Shown: positions 24,701-36,831, counted from the first letter of the stretch. The stretch: DNA of 64,000 nt from Siphonodentalium dalli (GCA_032622095.1 CP136064.1:192477948-192541947), one strand, 5' to 3'. Made by a program: numbers and translations. Notes: generated by a model not told the origin, from the letters alone.

Positions 24701-25495
24701 AAAAGGTCACAATCAGCAGAACACCTGAGAAAACTGTGCATGATGATAGAGAATGGTAGATCAGTCACCTGGTGAGAGTAAACACAACTGTGAATCTAGA
24801 AGACCAGGTAAGAAAACACTGAGCATACCTGATTTAATTACACCACAGCCTGGGGGCGCATGGTCTCTTCAGACAGGGCTTCAAGGGAAAACAACATCAA
24901 AGGAACAGGCGATTCTTATCAAAACATTAAACGACTTGCTGATTAGGTCAGACCAGAAGACATTTAACCCAAAGAATGTTCCAGACAGTACTCAATGAAC
25001 TAAGATTTATATGGAAGCAAAACAAGGAATGTTATATTGTCATGTTAATAGGTGCTTTGGCATGGTGTCAAAATGTCTAATGGTCAACTCAGTAGAATAT
25101 GTTCCAATGAGTGAGACTAAAGGTGCCATTACACGATTAAGCTTGCTTAATTCAGCAAGCTCATGAGGCTAGCTGCATCATGTAATACCATGCCATTTCA
25201 TACAGCTTAGCACTTTTTATTACCCATACAGCAAGCTGTATGGAAAGGGACCAAGCCATTTTTGCATACAGCACGGATCCCCCATTAATGTCAAGTAGCA
25301 GTTAAATAACATAATTCCTCCCTGATATCTGATAAAAAACACATGTGTAGTTCACAATATTGGAGTCCAGTTAGTAAATATAACCACAGACCAGTTAATT
25401 ATGATGGACAGTCTGTGAAAGATTTCCTGATAAATCAGTGCTTTTAAAAGTTTGCTGGATGGTGTAACGTGAACATCGAGCATAACCCCATGTGG
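24701..25495. other. No recognisable feature
   Basis: No gene supported; a reading frame at 24753-24998 has no recognisable domain. Confidence 0.45.
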
Positions 25496-25499
25496 TTAC

Positions 25500-26935
25500 C
25501 GTTTCACCCTCTGGGGACCTCATTCTGCTTAGGCCTCAACTGCTATGGGAGACCTAGGACCAGATTGAATTTCCCCAGTTGAAGTTGGTGATGTTCACGC
25601 ATTAGTCACCTTGATTATGCATTTTATCTTCTGCAAATTAGGGGTTACGTAGCGTTTTTCCGAAGACCCATAACTCCGAAGGTCCGATTCTCCGAAGGTC
25701 CGATTCTCCGAAATCCCATAACTCCGAAAACCCATAACTCCGAAAGCCCATAACTCCGAAGGCCTATAACTCCGAACGCCCATAACTCCGAAGGTCTATA
25801 ACTCCGAAGGGCCGATTCTCCGAAGGGCCGATTCTCCGAAGGTCCGATTCTCCGAAGATCATGTTTTATCGCTTATTAAATATTGTACAGTCCAGTGGCG
25901 GGGTCAATGGGGCCCTAGGGAAGACCGCCCCCAAAAAACATGTCAAATGTCATGTAAACGTAAGGAAATCCCTCCTAGGCATTCAAATATTCACAGTGTT
26001 CCTGCCCAGGGGAGCCCCCGGACCAACGATTGGGCGCGACCCCTCCAATGTATGCGCTCCCCAAATCAGGCCTTCGTGATATGCTTTCGGCATATCATAT
26101 GCATGATATATCCCCCACATATGCTAATTAATGTGCACCCCTAAATGGGTACCCTGGCTCCGCCACTGGTGTGCACCGGGTATATTATAACGAAACGCTG
26201 CAAGAATGTCAGAGTAGCCTAACATGCACAGGGGCGACAAGTTCTTCCCCGTTCACCCCTGTACATTTTACTCTGGCATCTCATGGGCCAACGTAACGTT
26301 ATAGTATCTGGTGTATAGTCAGTGGCGGGCCAGGATTCCCATTTAGGTGGGGGCAGTTTGAATATTTTGATGCCCCATGAACGATTTCCGGGCGTTTACA
26401 TGACATTGGACATGTTTTGGTAGGGGCCCATATTGTCTGAAATAGCAAGTAGAGGTTTAATGGGGGCAGTGGGAATTTTGGGACCCCTTGGCTTCGCCAC
26501 TGGACTGTACACTATTTAGTAAACGATAATACCCCGATAAAACAAAATCTTCGGAGAATCGGACCTTCGGAGAATCGGACCTTCGGAGTTATGGGCCGTC
26601 GGAGAATCGGGTCTTCGGAGTTGTGGGCCGTCGGAGAATCGGGTCTTCGGAGTTGTGGGCCGTCGGAGAATCGGGTCTTCGGAGTTGTGGGCCTTCGTAG
26701 TAATAGGTCTTCGGAAAACCGGTCTGACACCAAATTAGGAGATATAGAAACTTCCCAGAAGGGAAAATTAACTAAAAACCAATGCTATTTTGAGACTATA
26801 GATACTTCCCAGAAGATGAGGCCTAAGCATGATGAGGTCCCCAGATGGTGAATTTGGTGATGCTAGCCCGCTGTGCGGGATAGCATCACTAAATTCACCC
26901 TCTGGGGACCTCATTATGCAAATTACAGGTCTACA
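25500..26935. repeat. A-family hAT-type MITE split by the foldback element
   Basis: The left part (25500-25642) and right part (26731-26935) together form one A-family element. The interruption falls in CTGCAAATTAGG|GGATATAGAAA of the interior. Confidence 0.8.
25643..26730. mobile_element. Foldback element with 16-bp tandem-repeat arms and 9-bp TSD
   Basis: CAAATTAGG at 25634-25642 and 26731-26739 flanks a 1,088-bp near-palindrome. The left arm has twelve 16-bp units at 25660-25851, of types CCGAAGACCCATAACT and CCGAAGGTCCGATTCT. The right arm has ten inverted units at 26551-26710, mostly in strict alternation. Inside, each half carries an inverted copy of a CAGTGGCG...CGCCACTG segment (25892-26168 and 26321-26503), and the two halves meet near 26245. 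Long arms of short tandem repeats with a 9-bp duplication match Drosophila FB-type foldback elements and Mutator-like elements. No coding region is seen. Confidence 0.88.
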
Positions 26936-27019
26936 CACTATTTGCAGGCTTAAATTTTTGTGGCCAGAACAGTACAGGGGTCACTAAAACCTGCCCATCA
27001 CACCAAAAACATTAAGATG

Positions 27020-27242
27020 ATAGACAGGTTTAGACTGATAACTTCTAACTTAAAATGTCGATCACTGTCAGCTGCCTACAGTCACCTGATTGACTCGCCA
27101 GACTTTTTCTTGTATGATTAAATGTGATCCATCTTAACAATTTATGGGAGCCTCTGGTGATCACATACATCATCTGACCATGTTTTAGCTGACAGCATCT
27201 TTAGTTTGAAGTTAGAGGTTCTAGATCTAATCCAGTCTTATA
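27020..27242. repeat. Inverted-repeat element
   Basis: AGACAGGTTTAGACTGATAA, CTTCTAACTT and CACTGTCAGCTG near 27022-27072 pair imperfectly with 27187-27240. Probably an old MITE. Confidence 0.5.
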
Positions 27243-27485
27243 TTATTAAGAAGAAGAAGTGTTCAACCAAATATCAGCCACAGCGGTACAAATATGCTCC
27301 AAGTTATTGAGCTCAATCAGAAAAAAATAACAAAGAAAAGCCCAAAACTCTTGCAGAAGAATATCAGATAGAAAAAGTCACCAATTAGATATTAAAATCC
27401 TGAATTAATGTCAATTATTCACTTATATCAGTACTTTGAATGATTTTGCCATGTCTTGAATAAATTTTGTTGCTTTTCTGTATTA

Positions 27486-27734
27486 CAGTAATGCCCTAAA
27501 TAATCGACTCCTTAACCACAGCAGAATTATGGGTAACTTTTCAGGATTTAGTCGGAAATATGGCTTGTTGCCATTCATCGGAAAGCTCTCACTGATTATA
27601 TTAAGTTTTTCTGGGTTTTTTTTCTCACTGAGAGCTTTCCGATGAATGGCAACAAGCCATATTTCTGACTAAATCCTGAAAAGTTACCCATAATTCTGCT
27701 GTGGTTAAGGAGTTGATTATTTAGGGCATTACTG
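27486..27734. mobile_element. C-family TA-MITE, full length
   Basis: TA-flanked (27484-27485, 27735-27736), CAGTAATGCCC ... GGGCATTACTG, with long nearly perfect arms meeting around a short T-rich centre. A good reference copy. Confidence 0.85.
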
Positions 27735-28194
27735 TAACTAAATATTATTCTGCATCATTCAATAGAAATTGATACATCGACTATAGCCTTCATTTGTTGA
27801 AACTTTTCCCAATAAACAAATATGATGAATTCATTGCTGACGGATATTTTCATCGATATAAAACAAGGCAAACACAAGTATTCATGCATTCAATCATTCT
27901 GGACCAAGTGCAAATTTACCCAGCTAATGTACTTCTGACGCACTGTTATTTTAAAGCTTTATTAATGATCAAATTAAACTTAGCACTCGTGGCAACCAGC
28001 AACTCAATTAAATCAAGGCCAAATCAATTCTATATGCAAGGACTAACGCACCCAGAAAGGTCGCAAAAAATTATGAAGAGATGCAAGATGGCCAATTTCA
28101 TTCATTTTTGGCTAACCATACGTACTTAAAGCATTTCAATACCTCAGAAACAAGAAATTCAAGTAAATTCTAATTTGCTAACATAACCCATACC
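27735..28194. other. No recognisable feature
   Basis: A plus-strand frame of 111 codons (27794-28129) shows no domain and is treated as chance. Confidence 0.45.
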
Positions 28195-28381
28195 CACCAT
28201 CAAAATTTACAGTTTTAGTCATTGTTAAGACTCCCACAATGGAATTTTCATTATTATCATGTTCTTTGGGACCACAGATTGTGAGGGGAATGGAAAAATT
28301 AATCAAATTATCAGCTAAAAAATATATCCTGAACCATCACAAACCGGCAATAGAATGACTTCTGATGTAACAGTTCCTACA
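28195..28381. repeat. M-family fragment (CAGTTCCTACA terminus)
   Basis: Matches 39335-39578: TTGTTAAGACTCCCACAATG, CCACAGATTGTGA, CCATCACAAACCGGCAATAG and ATGTAACAGTTCCTACA. Confidence 0.65.
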
Positions 28382-28890
28382 CAATGCCCCCACACTCTGT
28401 GAATTTTTTTTAATTTTTCCATGCTAAATTTTTGGGACCCACCTCCCAAAAGTTAGAAAATAAATCAGATTAAAATTGAAAACAAAAATCCTATCAGTCT
28501 GGTTGTTTCCCACAGATGTCTTTTTACATAATCAAATATATTATTACAACCCCAAAACAGTGAAATGGTATTTACATAATCACAAGCAAGATCATAAATG
28601 GAAGAACAAAAACCATGGCCATGAATTAATACTGGTAGCCGACTAGCTGCTTCAATCGTATTGCTAACACTGTAATGCTTCTGAGTGATCATAAGATATG
28701 CATTATGTTCAGGGATTTCATCATAGAAAAAGGCCTATATTCTAATAGTAGATGGTATATCTGTATGTACAGTATGGCAATATCATTCAAGAAAATTCAA
28801 CCCAAAATTAATTTGACGAGGAGGTATGATAACTTGATGATCAATGAAATACAGGTGGCATTCAATGTACTCTGGGCAGTAATAAATAGA

Positions 28891-28992
28891 GTAATACCCT
28901 AAATAATCGACTCCTTAGCCACAGCAGAATATTATGGGTAATTTTTCAGGATTTAGTCGGAAATATGGCTTGTTGCCATTCATCGGAGCTTT
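28891..28992. repeat. C-family TA-MITE, left half
   Basis: AGTAATACCCTAAATAATCG through GCCATTCATCGGA. The right arm is absent. Confidence 0.65.
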
Positions 28993-29847
28993 AGTATGTC
29001 TGTGATCGCTTGATTGCTTACGTGTGTGTAACCATCCTAAATAAAAAGATTTTATATAAGCTGTGCGAGCGAGTTCTACAGCCAAAACAATTTTGGCAAC
29101 CACTGGGTGGTGTACAGGCTGAGAGGGCAATGTGGTAATTGCAAATATTTTTGCTATGATTTTAGTTTTATTAATATATACTCAAATACTGCAGTAAGTG
29201 GTAAATTTGTTAATAAAGTACATACTTTGATATGTGGGACTGCTGGCCAGTACATGCTTATTGACTTGAATATTGACTCGCATAAATACTGAGAAAGGAT
29301 AAGACCTTGTTAGCCACTGCCAGAAGTACATGAAAGTGGATTAATGCATTAATTGTTCCTCTGTGATGAAAGAATACAAATATTGTCCTCAAATTAAGTA
29401 TAAATGCCAGCCAAAACAATAGCAACACAGCTCAGATACCTGCAATAAATATAAGTGTCCAACCGGGTGATGTATAGTGTTCTCACTAATACTATGAAAT
29501 GATGCAACAGTAAGCACAGTACACAACTTAATCTTTGGTAAATAAGTTGATAGGAACAATTTAGCATACAGGTTTTTTTTCCGACCTCAAAATACCCATC
29601 CACCCCTCCCTTTGTCTAGAACATTTTTGCAGAAGCCCTCCTAACATTGTTCAAATGATTTAATTCCAATGAATAATTAATTTTAGGCCAATAATTGAAT
29701 ATTTTCCTCCTATATATTGCGGACAGGGGGCAGCTTTTTCAGAAGAGAGTGCAATTTAGATTCAGAAAGCAAGCCTAAATGTCAAAATATTCAATACATT
29801 TACAAGGATCATGGTCATTTTAAGCTACTAAAATGAATATATCACTT
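28993..29847. other. No recognisable feature
   Basis: No gene or recurrent repeat identified. Confidence 0.45.
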
Positions 29848-29851
29848 TTAA

Positions 29852-30107
29852 CCCTTCCGTGACTCGGAGATTCCTGAAATTCTGTGAAAACCCTGTGCCA
29901 ATGCATTCTCTTATATATGGGAGTCTCCCATAGGGAGTCTCGCATATAAAAGAGAATACATTGATCAAACAATATTTACCTTGACCTTGTAAGCCAGTGC
30001 ATTCTCTTATATATGTAAGGCTCCCTATGGGAGACTCGCATATATAAGAGAATGCACTGGCATAGGATCTTTAATGCTGCACCAATGCAGCTCCCGTTAA
30101 GTGTTAA
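29852..30107. mobile_element. D-family two-hairpin MITE
   Basis: TTAA (29848-29851), then CCCTTCCGTGACTCGGAG. Two hairpins with ATTTACCTTGACCTTGTAAG between; right end CAGCTCCCGTTAAG degraded. Confidence 0.78.
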
Positions 30108-31007
30108 GGGAGTGGTGTTAAGGCCAGAAATTGAATATGTCCTACTATGTATTGGTTGAGAACTTGAGACTGAGGACTAGGGGCCATTTTTTCAGAATAA
30201 TGCACAATTCAGAATCATAAGGCAAGCCTAAATGTCAAAAGTTACCAAAAGAGTAGAATAAAAATTTCAGCAAAACAAAAGTTTCAATACATTTACAAGG
30301 ATCAAAGTAATTTTAAACTAGTAACATAATTATATCACTTTTAAACAATATTCTTATAGACTCACAAAGTTGGGAATTTTGGTATGGTTTTTTTTTTTTG
30401 GTTGGTGATGGAATTGGAAATTCATAGTTGGGAACCCCTGAACAAAGACCCTCAAGTCATGTCCCTGCTAATCTATCTAGAATGTTTAACAGACTAAAAT
30501 ATTTATTTTTATGAGAACATATATGGACCATAATCACCCCTGGTTACATTAAGTGATCTTGCTGATTTGCTATGATGTTGGTGGGGCAAACTGAAGCTGT
30601 TAACAAAAAGTACCAATTATTTTTCCAAATTGTCATTTTCGCAGCCTTTAGCTAAACCGCCTGAAACGAAGAAAAGCCATTAGGTGTATAAAACACTCAA
30701 AAACACCTATATTTGTCAAATATTTTAATAATGGCTCTGATGATTTTCGCAAACCGAATATAATCAAGATGCCTATTCCTGTCACCAGCACAGCTATTAC
30801 TAAAATATTTTAATATTTATGCCGATATGTTCTGGAATATTTCATACTTTAATACACTGGATTTTTTCTCAAAGAGCACAGATTAGCCAAACACTGCAAA
30901 AGGACAGTTTTAGAAAAACTAATGGTACTATTATTTCTTAAAAGCATTATTTTGGCCAATCAGCATCATAGCAATTCAGCAGGACCCACAAAAATCATAG
31001 CAATATA
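30108..31007. other. No recognisable feature
   Basis: Segments near 29760-29815 and 30200-30310 share GGCAAGCCTAAATGTCAAAA and TTACAAGGATCA, hinting at a duplicated flank around the D-family element. No gene. Confidence 0.45.
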
Positions 31008-31220
31008 CAGTAATGCCCTAATTAATCGACTGCTTAACCACAGCAGAATTATGGGTAACTTTTCAGGATTTAGTCGGAAATATGGCTTGTTGCCATTCAT
31101 CGGAAAGCTCTCCCCGAGAGCTTTCCGATGAATGGCAACAAGCCATATTTCCATCTAAATCCTGAAAAGTTACCCATAATTCTGCTGTGGTTAAGCAGTC
31201 GATTAATTAGGGCATTACTG
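31008..31220. mobile_element. C-family TA-MITE, compact near-perfect palindrome
   Basis: CAGTAATGCCCTAATTAATC ... GATTAATTAGGGCATTACTG flanked by TA on each side. Arms pair over almost the full 213 bp with the centre GAAAGCTCTCCCCGAGAGCT. Confidence 0.88.
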
Positions 31221-32360
31221 TAGCAGACCAACTTGACCAGGGGTAATAATGAGTGGGAAAACCTGTGTTATAACTGGAAGTACTCTGCATTTAATATGTT
31301 AATATCAAATACAATGTTGTCAAATTATACCAGATATGAATCTATGACTGATGACCAAGAGATACCATGCAATGATGCAAGAAATATGGTACAAAAGATA
31401 CCATGCAAGATGCTTGCACCAACGCATTGATAGATGGAGCTCTCAATTGGATTGAAGGCTTCACAAATAACTGATAGTCACAAAGTATTTTAAACACAGA
31501 AAAAGAAGCAATTGCTCAGCAAGCAAAGAATGATAACTGTATAAATTGAACACTCTTACCATTATCTGGGGTTTGATTTATCGTGTTCTGCCAGGAAAGC
31601 ATTCCTGAACTAGACTATTTCTCTTCTACTCTGCATCTGGAACAAATATTTCTGTGAAATGAGAACATAAAAGTGATTGATGATAATAAGAGGAGACCTT
31701 AAGTAATTGATTACCCTTCAATAAAGTGAAAAACACAGTGTTTATATACATACGGACTTCCATTGTTTTTTTTTATTGTTTCTCAAATAATTTCTTCTTT
31801 TTTTTTTCCTTTTTGGGATTGTATTACACTTGAGGCTGAGGTCAACAATATACCACCAAAGGTAAAAGATAAACACTAAAATGAGTAGAACGATTATGAA
31901 CAATCTGGGGCCTTAGAGAGGACAGTAAAAAATATAGTACATGTACAAAGGCAAAGGGGATCTCCAACATTATGTTTCCAAATATGAACATTTGTTTCTA
32001 ATTTCATATGGTTTGAGACTCATTAGTATTTTTTTAGTTCAATTTAACAATGGTTTGATAATTTGGTTGTTCGAGATCAGGTCTCTGATGGTCAAACTGA
32101 ACTTACCCATGGTATGAATGTCAATCTGGTCAATCACATTGATGTATATGGATGTGCTGCAAACTCACGGGAGCTAGGCTGTCACCTGGTGCACACCCCA
32201 ATGTGTCATACAACCTAGTGCTGATAATACTCAGATTAACAAAGTAGGGCAACTCTAGAATTGATAATACTAGACATATCAATGGATCCCCTGTTTAAAA
32301 CCCAACCTGATGATCTTTGTCATATTTCATTTAAATGCAGTAACCCGTGGCTGATGTTTG
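31221..32360. other. No recognisable feature
   Basis: No gene supported. Confidence 0.45.
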
Positions 32361-32361
32361 C

Positions 32362-32842
32362 AAAATCAGACAAAAATAAACATTGCCAATCAAAGATAAT
32401 ACATTAAAACCTCTCCAAACCAGACTCTCTATAAACCAAATACCTCTCAACACCAAACAAATTGTCCAGTCCCAAATATACAAAAGTGCATTCTAACTAA
32501 ACATTACCTCTGTAGTCATATTTCAATTGGCTGATACATGTATGTGTGACTTCCGAAAAATAAGAAGCAAGGTTGCAGAAAATGATACTATCAGGGGCAG
32601 CATTTGGCAAATTTAACCAAAAAAAATTTCATTTGGCAAATTATTTGGCAAAAGTAAATTTCTGTCTAGCGCGGACCCTGGTGAGATCGGACAAAAATAA
32701 ACATTTCCAAACAAAGAATAATACAGTAAAACCTCTCCAAACCGGACCCTTGGTAAACCAAATCCCTCTCCACACCGAACAAATTGTCCTGTCCCGAATT
32801 TACCCATGTGCATGTTCTAACTAAACATGACCTCTGTAATCC
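32362..32842. repeat. Direct repeat carrying pogo/Tigger-like terminus
   Basis: About 150-bp copies at 32362-32520 and 32682-32842 share CAGACAAAAATAAACATT and AAAACCTCTCCAAACC. The second has TA-CAGTAAAACCTC at 32722, typical of pogo/Tigger-type ends. Confidence 0.5.
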
Positions 32843-33904
32843 AAAAACATCTCCATTTCGAACACCGATATTGGGATATTGTGTCCATAGTGAACGAACA
32901 CATGCATTTTGACCTCTGGGAATCGAACGTGCATGCTTGTCAGATCAGTGATTTCGTACCATAATCTTAACATACTGGCCTCACCAGTTGTCTTTTGTTT
33001 GGATAATATGTTTAGCCGGTAAACTCACCAATGACAACAGGGTCGTGATTAGATGTCTCTACTTTTGTTTCACACCTTCACTGAACAATTGAGAATTCAC
33101 AGGTTAAATGATTATATCATTGACAGTTTGTTTTACATCAGTTACTAAGTATAGTTGTGTGGAGTTTTCACAAGCACTGTCAACATAAACATTGGGTCTC
33201 ATTCTAAATTTTATCCTTAGTGGTAACTTTGTCATCAAAACATTTTCATCCCGAATGATTGAACCATCACAAAGATTTCACACAAAGCATTGCATTCTGG
33301 AAATTTAAGATTATAAAACGATCTACATCTTCGCCATTTAAAAATTAAGACATCACCCGTCTTTTGAAAGACCTCCGCATGGTGAACCTCCGTACCAAAT
33401 GTAATTCAGAACTGATACACCATGGCTGAGATATTTGCTCAGGCAGACGTACAGACAAATGAAATCCAGTATACTCCACCCCCAATCTTCCGAGTTGGGG
33501 TATAAAAATGTCATTGACACTCATGATGTGTCATGATGGCAAACATTGATTCCAAACTTAATGAGACCGGGATATTTATGGGGAAAGCCAATAATTAATA
33601 TTTCAAGATAAACAAAGAATAACTCTAGAACAGAACATTCTAATAGCAAATTTCATTGAGATCTGACCATTGGCCGAGATATCTGCGAAGATGTACAAAC
33701 AGACAGATGGACAGATGACCAGATATGCATAATCCAGTAACCCCACCATTCACTTTGTTTATGGGTGTATAAATTAATTGAAAGTGTCAATGACACTGTA
33801 GTTCAATATGGGGAGGTGTAAATTTTATGCTAAGCAGTCAATACAATGATAAAGAATAAGGAAAGTAAAAAAGTACCAGTGATAATATGTATTGTGTAGA
33901 TGAA
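32843..33904. other. Degenerate low-copy repeats, no gene
   Basis: Recurring phrases such as CAGACAGATGGACAGATGACC and ACCTCCGTACCAAAT suggest old retroelement-tail-like repeats. Confidence 0.4.
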
Positions 33905-34250
33905 ATTGTTCTCATTTCAAACATTTCTCCAATAAATGTGGTGGGCTAGCCATGTTTTTATAACAAATTTCTGAAAAATGTAATGATTTCCATCTATAGG
34001 TCACCCTGAAGAACCATACAAAGTTCCCGTGATGATCGGATGAGGGATGTGGCATGTCGGGTGATTTAGTGATGCAAAGAGTAAAATCTAAGGTGGCTGC
34101 TGGCAGGCATGTTTTAGAAGAATTTTGGAAAAATACAATGGCTCCCATCTATTGGTCACCCCGAAGATCCATATGAAGTTTGGTGATGATCGGACTAGGG
34201 ATGTGGTCTGTAGAAAGTGCCAAAGGAAATCACAGATGGACAGCCAGACG
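33905..34250. repeat. Inverse copy of the 160-bp-unit repeat of 22246-22680
   Basis: GTGATGATCGGATGAGGGAT and GGTGATGATCGGACTAGGGA mark two units; CAAGGTGGCTGCTGG-type blocks are the reverse of those at 22300-22650. Confidence 0.6.
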
Positions 34251-34461
34251 ACAAACCATGTTAATGGGTAAAACTTAACTTTGTCAAGTTGAACAAAAAA
34301 GTAAAGGTTGGCTTTCTGAATATGCGCTTTCAATTAAATTATCCAGGACAATTTCAAAGTGATGTCACCAGATATGGACCTTCAGGCATGAATAAAAGAA
34401 ATTTGTCGAACTTCTGCTATAAGCATACAAATACTATGAACACTAGTAAGATTGGAATGAG

Positions 34462-34635
34462 GCAGTCTCATATATTAAAGAGAATACATTGGCCTAAAAA
34501 TATTTACCTTGACCTTGTAAGCCAGTGCATTCTCTTATATATGCGAGGCTCCCTATGGGAGACTCGCATATATAAGAGAATGCACTGGCACAGGATATTT
34601 AATGCTGCCCCAGCACAGCTCCCGTCATGAAAGGG
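34462..34635. repeat. D-family MITE lacking its left end
   Basis: Begins inside the first hairpin (CATATATTAAAGAGAATACA), retains the complete second hairpin, and ends CCCGTCATGAAAGGG with TTAA at 34636-34639. Confidence 0.72.
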
Positions 34636-34639
34636 TTAA

Positions 34640-35320
34640 ACGAGAAGCTGCACCTTGGGTTCTGGCATACCCCCACTTTTGCCAAATTTAAACATGGTCA
34701 AGGCGAAACCCAAATTTTAAATAAATACAGGATAACTCTGGAAAGTTAAATGCGTACATCATTTGCCCCTCTTTTGAAAGCAGTCACATGTGAAGGCGAA
34801 TCTCCATACCAAATTTCATTTAGATCCGATAACCCATGGCTGAAATATCTAAGACGGAAAAAAAAAAAAATCCAAATAATCAGAGGATAACTCTAGAATG
34901 GGAAACGCGAACAGTAATTTTCCCCTTTTTTAAAAGAAGTCATGACGGCGAACCTCCAAATTTCAGTGAGAAGCGATGAACCATGGCTGAGATATATGCA
35001 TGGAAGGAAAAAAGATTTTCAGATAATCCACAAAGGAAAATATTCATGATGGCGAACATCCATATCAAATTAAACATCCATACCAAATTAAACATCCATA
35101 CCAAATTAAACATCCATACCAAACTAAATTGAGAAACAATGAACCATAACTGAGAGATCAACTCTAGAATGGAAAATGCGAATAATGCCATTTGACCAGC
35201 TTATGAAGGCAGTCCTGACTTATGATGGCCTAACCCCATACCAAATTTCATTCAGATCCGATAACCCATTTGTGAGATATACGTACATATGCACAGATGG
35301 ACAGACAATATCCATCAAGT
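34640..35320. repeat. Degenerate tandem array including an 18-bp minisatellite
   Basis: About 150-bp phrases (ATACCAAATTTCATT.AGATC, GATAACCCAT, TGAGATAT) recur. At 35056-35127 the unit AACATCCATACCAAATTA repeats about four times. Confidence 0.6.
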
Positions 35321-35323
35321 ATA

Positions 35324-35484
35324 CAGTAATGCCCTAAATAATCGACTCCTTAACCACAGCAGAATTATGTGTAACTTTTCAGGATTTGCCATTCATCAGA
35401 AAGCTCTGTGAGAGCTTTCCGATGAATGGCAACAAGCCATATTTCCTGCTATGGTTAAGGAGTCGATTATTTAGGGCATTACTG
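35324..35484. repeat. C-family TA-MITE, shortened
   Basis: TA-CAGTAATGCCC ... GGGCATTACTG-TA with both arms internally deleted (161 bp). Confidence 0.82.
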
Positions 35485-35528
35485 TACCTCACATTTTTCA
35501 TCGTAAAGTCGGGAATGATTCTTATTAA

Positions 35529-36194
35529 CCCTTTCTATAATGAAGCATCAGTGACGAGTAGTTATCCCATAGGAATTGTTCAGATAATAAGTTAAAACAT
35601 TTCCCTCAATAAATAGGCCTCCTTCTGTACTTTTATTTATCTGTTGTCGGCTTATATTAACTGTACATCTCAGCAAATCAATAATAGATCTTTAACCCTT
35701 TCAGTGCCAGGTCCGATTTTTGTATCAACCCATATACCCTGTGCCAATGCATTCTCTTATATATGCGAGTCGACCATAGGTCGCCTCGCATATATAAGAG
35801 AATGCATTGGCCTAACAATTTTTCATTATTTTTTACAATTTTAATAATTTTTTCTTATATTCTTTAACTCTTTCAGTATTTTGTAGGTTTAGTGCCAGGG
35901 AATCTTATGTTTTTCATGGGCATCAAAATTATTACTATGAATACTTGTTGATAGTTTTGAGTTATAACATGCCCCTAAGGTTTTATCCAGTTTGTTTTTA
36001 AATTCGCTATAGCATGCTTAAGCATATCCAAAAAAATTCAACCCAAAAAAAAGAAAAAAAACATTCTAAAAAAAAGGGCCGATTTTACAGACCGTAAATT
36101 AGGGCCGATGAGATCGGCCCCTGGCACTGAAAGGGGATCTTTAAGGATGTACACTTTATAACTGAATTGGAGAATCCATTTAGTATAGAAAGAG
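35529..36194. mobile_element. E-family MITE interrupted by another element
   Basis: TTAA (35525-35528), then CCCTTTCTATAATGAAGC. The E sequence stops at AATAGATCTTTAA (35695) and resumes after 36136 with GATCTTTAAGGATGTACAC, ending GAATCCATTTAGTATAGAAA and TTAA (36195-36198). Confidence 0.78.
35696..36135. mobile_element. CCCTTTCAGTGCCAGG element nested in E, 9-bp TSD
   Basis: CCCTTTCAGTGCCAGG and CCTGGCACTGAAAGGG are perfect inverted ends. GATCTTTAA (35687-35695) is repeated at 36136-36144. Inside is a hairpin with the GAGTCGACCATAGGTCGCCTC core, related to the D-family hairpins. The 9-bp duplication separates it from the TTAA elements. Confidence 0.78.
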
Positions 36195-36328
36195 TTAAAA
36201 GATGCAAAGTGATTATGGATGATTTCCAAGAAGAAACTGACATTGTCAATTCATCTGCAGATCAAAGTTTCAAGTTATTTGAGGAATGAGTATATTGAAC
36301 ATCAACATATATGTTAGTCTGAATGTTA

Positions 36329-36776
36329 CAAACCTGAGTTTAGTGTGACTGTCATTTGCAGAATGAGGTCCCCAGAGAGTGAATTTTGTGAAGCTATCCA
36401 GAATAGCGGGCTAGCATCACTAAATTCAGCCTCTGGGGGACCTCATTCTGTTTAGGCCTCATCTCACTGGAAAGTTTCTTTATCAACAATTTTCTTTTTA
36501 AACTTCTTCACATAGATTCCATTTCTTTTTTAGTTTGGTTTATCTATATCCCCAAATTGGCAGATGACACATTGCAATTTGGTGTACATCTCAAAATTCA
36601 CCATTTGGAAACTTCAATCTGAGTCTATATCTCCCATAGCAGATGAAGCCTAAAGCAGAACGAGGTCACCAGAGGGTGAAATTGGTGATGCTAGCCCACT
36701 ATGTGGGATAGCATCACTAAATTTACCCTCTGGGGACCTCATTCTGCAAATGACAGGCACAATAAACTCAGACTTG
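36329..36776. mobile_element. A-family hAT-type MITE, full length with perfect 8-bp TSD
   Basis: CAAACCTGAGTTTAGTGTG ... ATAAACTCAGACTTG, flanked by GAATGTTA at 36321-36328 and 36777-36784. Same inner organisation as 15520-15950. Together the two copies define the family. Confidence 0.9.
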
Positions 36777-36831
36777 GAATGTTAAATGAGCAGGAATGAA
36801 GTAGCTACACATAAGTGAGTTTCCAGTTTAA

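Noticed and set aside
25595-26851. Frames of repetitive SSE.R.FG / LRRP.. peptides
   Set aside because: They translate the 16-bp units of the foldback arms; no protein.
27794-28129. 111-codon plus-strand frame
   Set aside because: Composition like random AT-rich translation; no motif, and no splice or promoter context.
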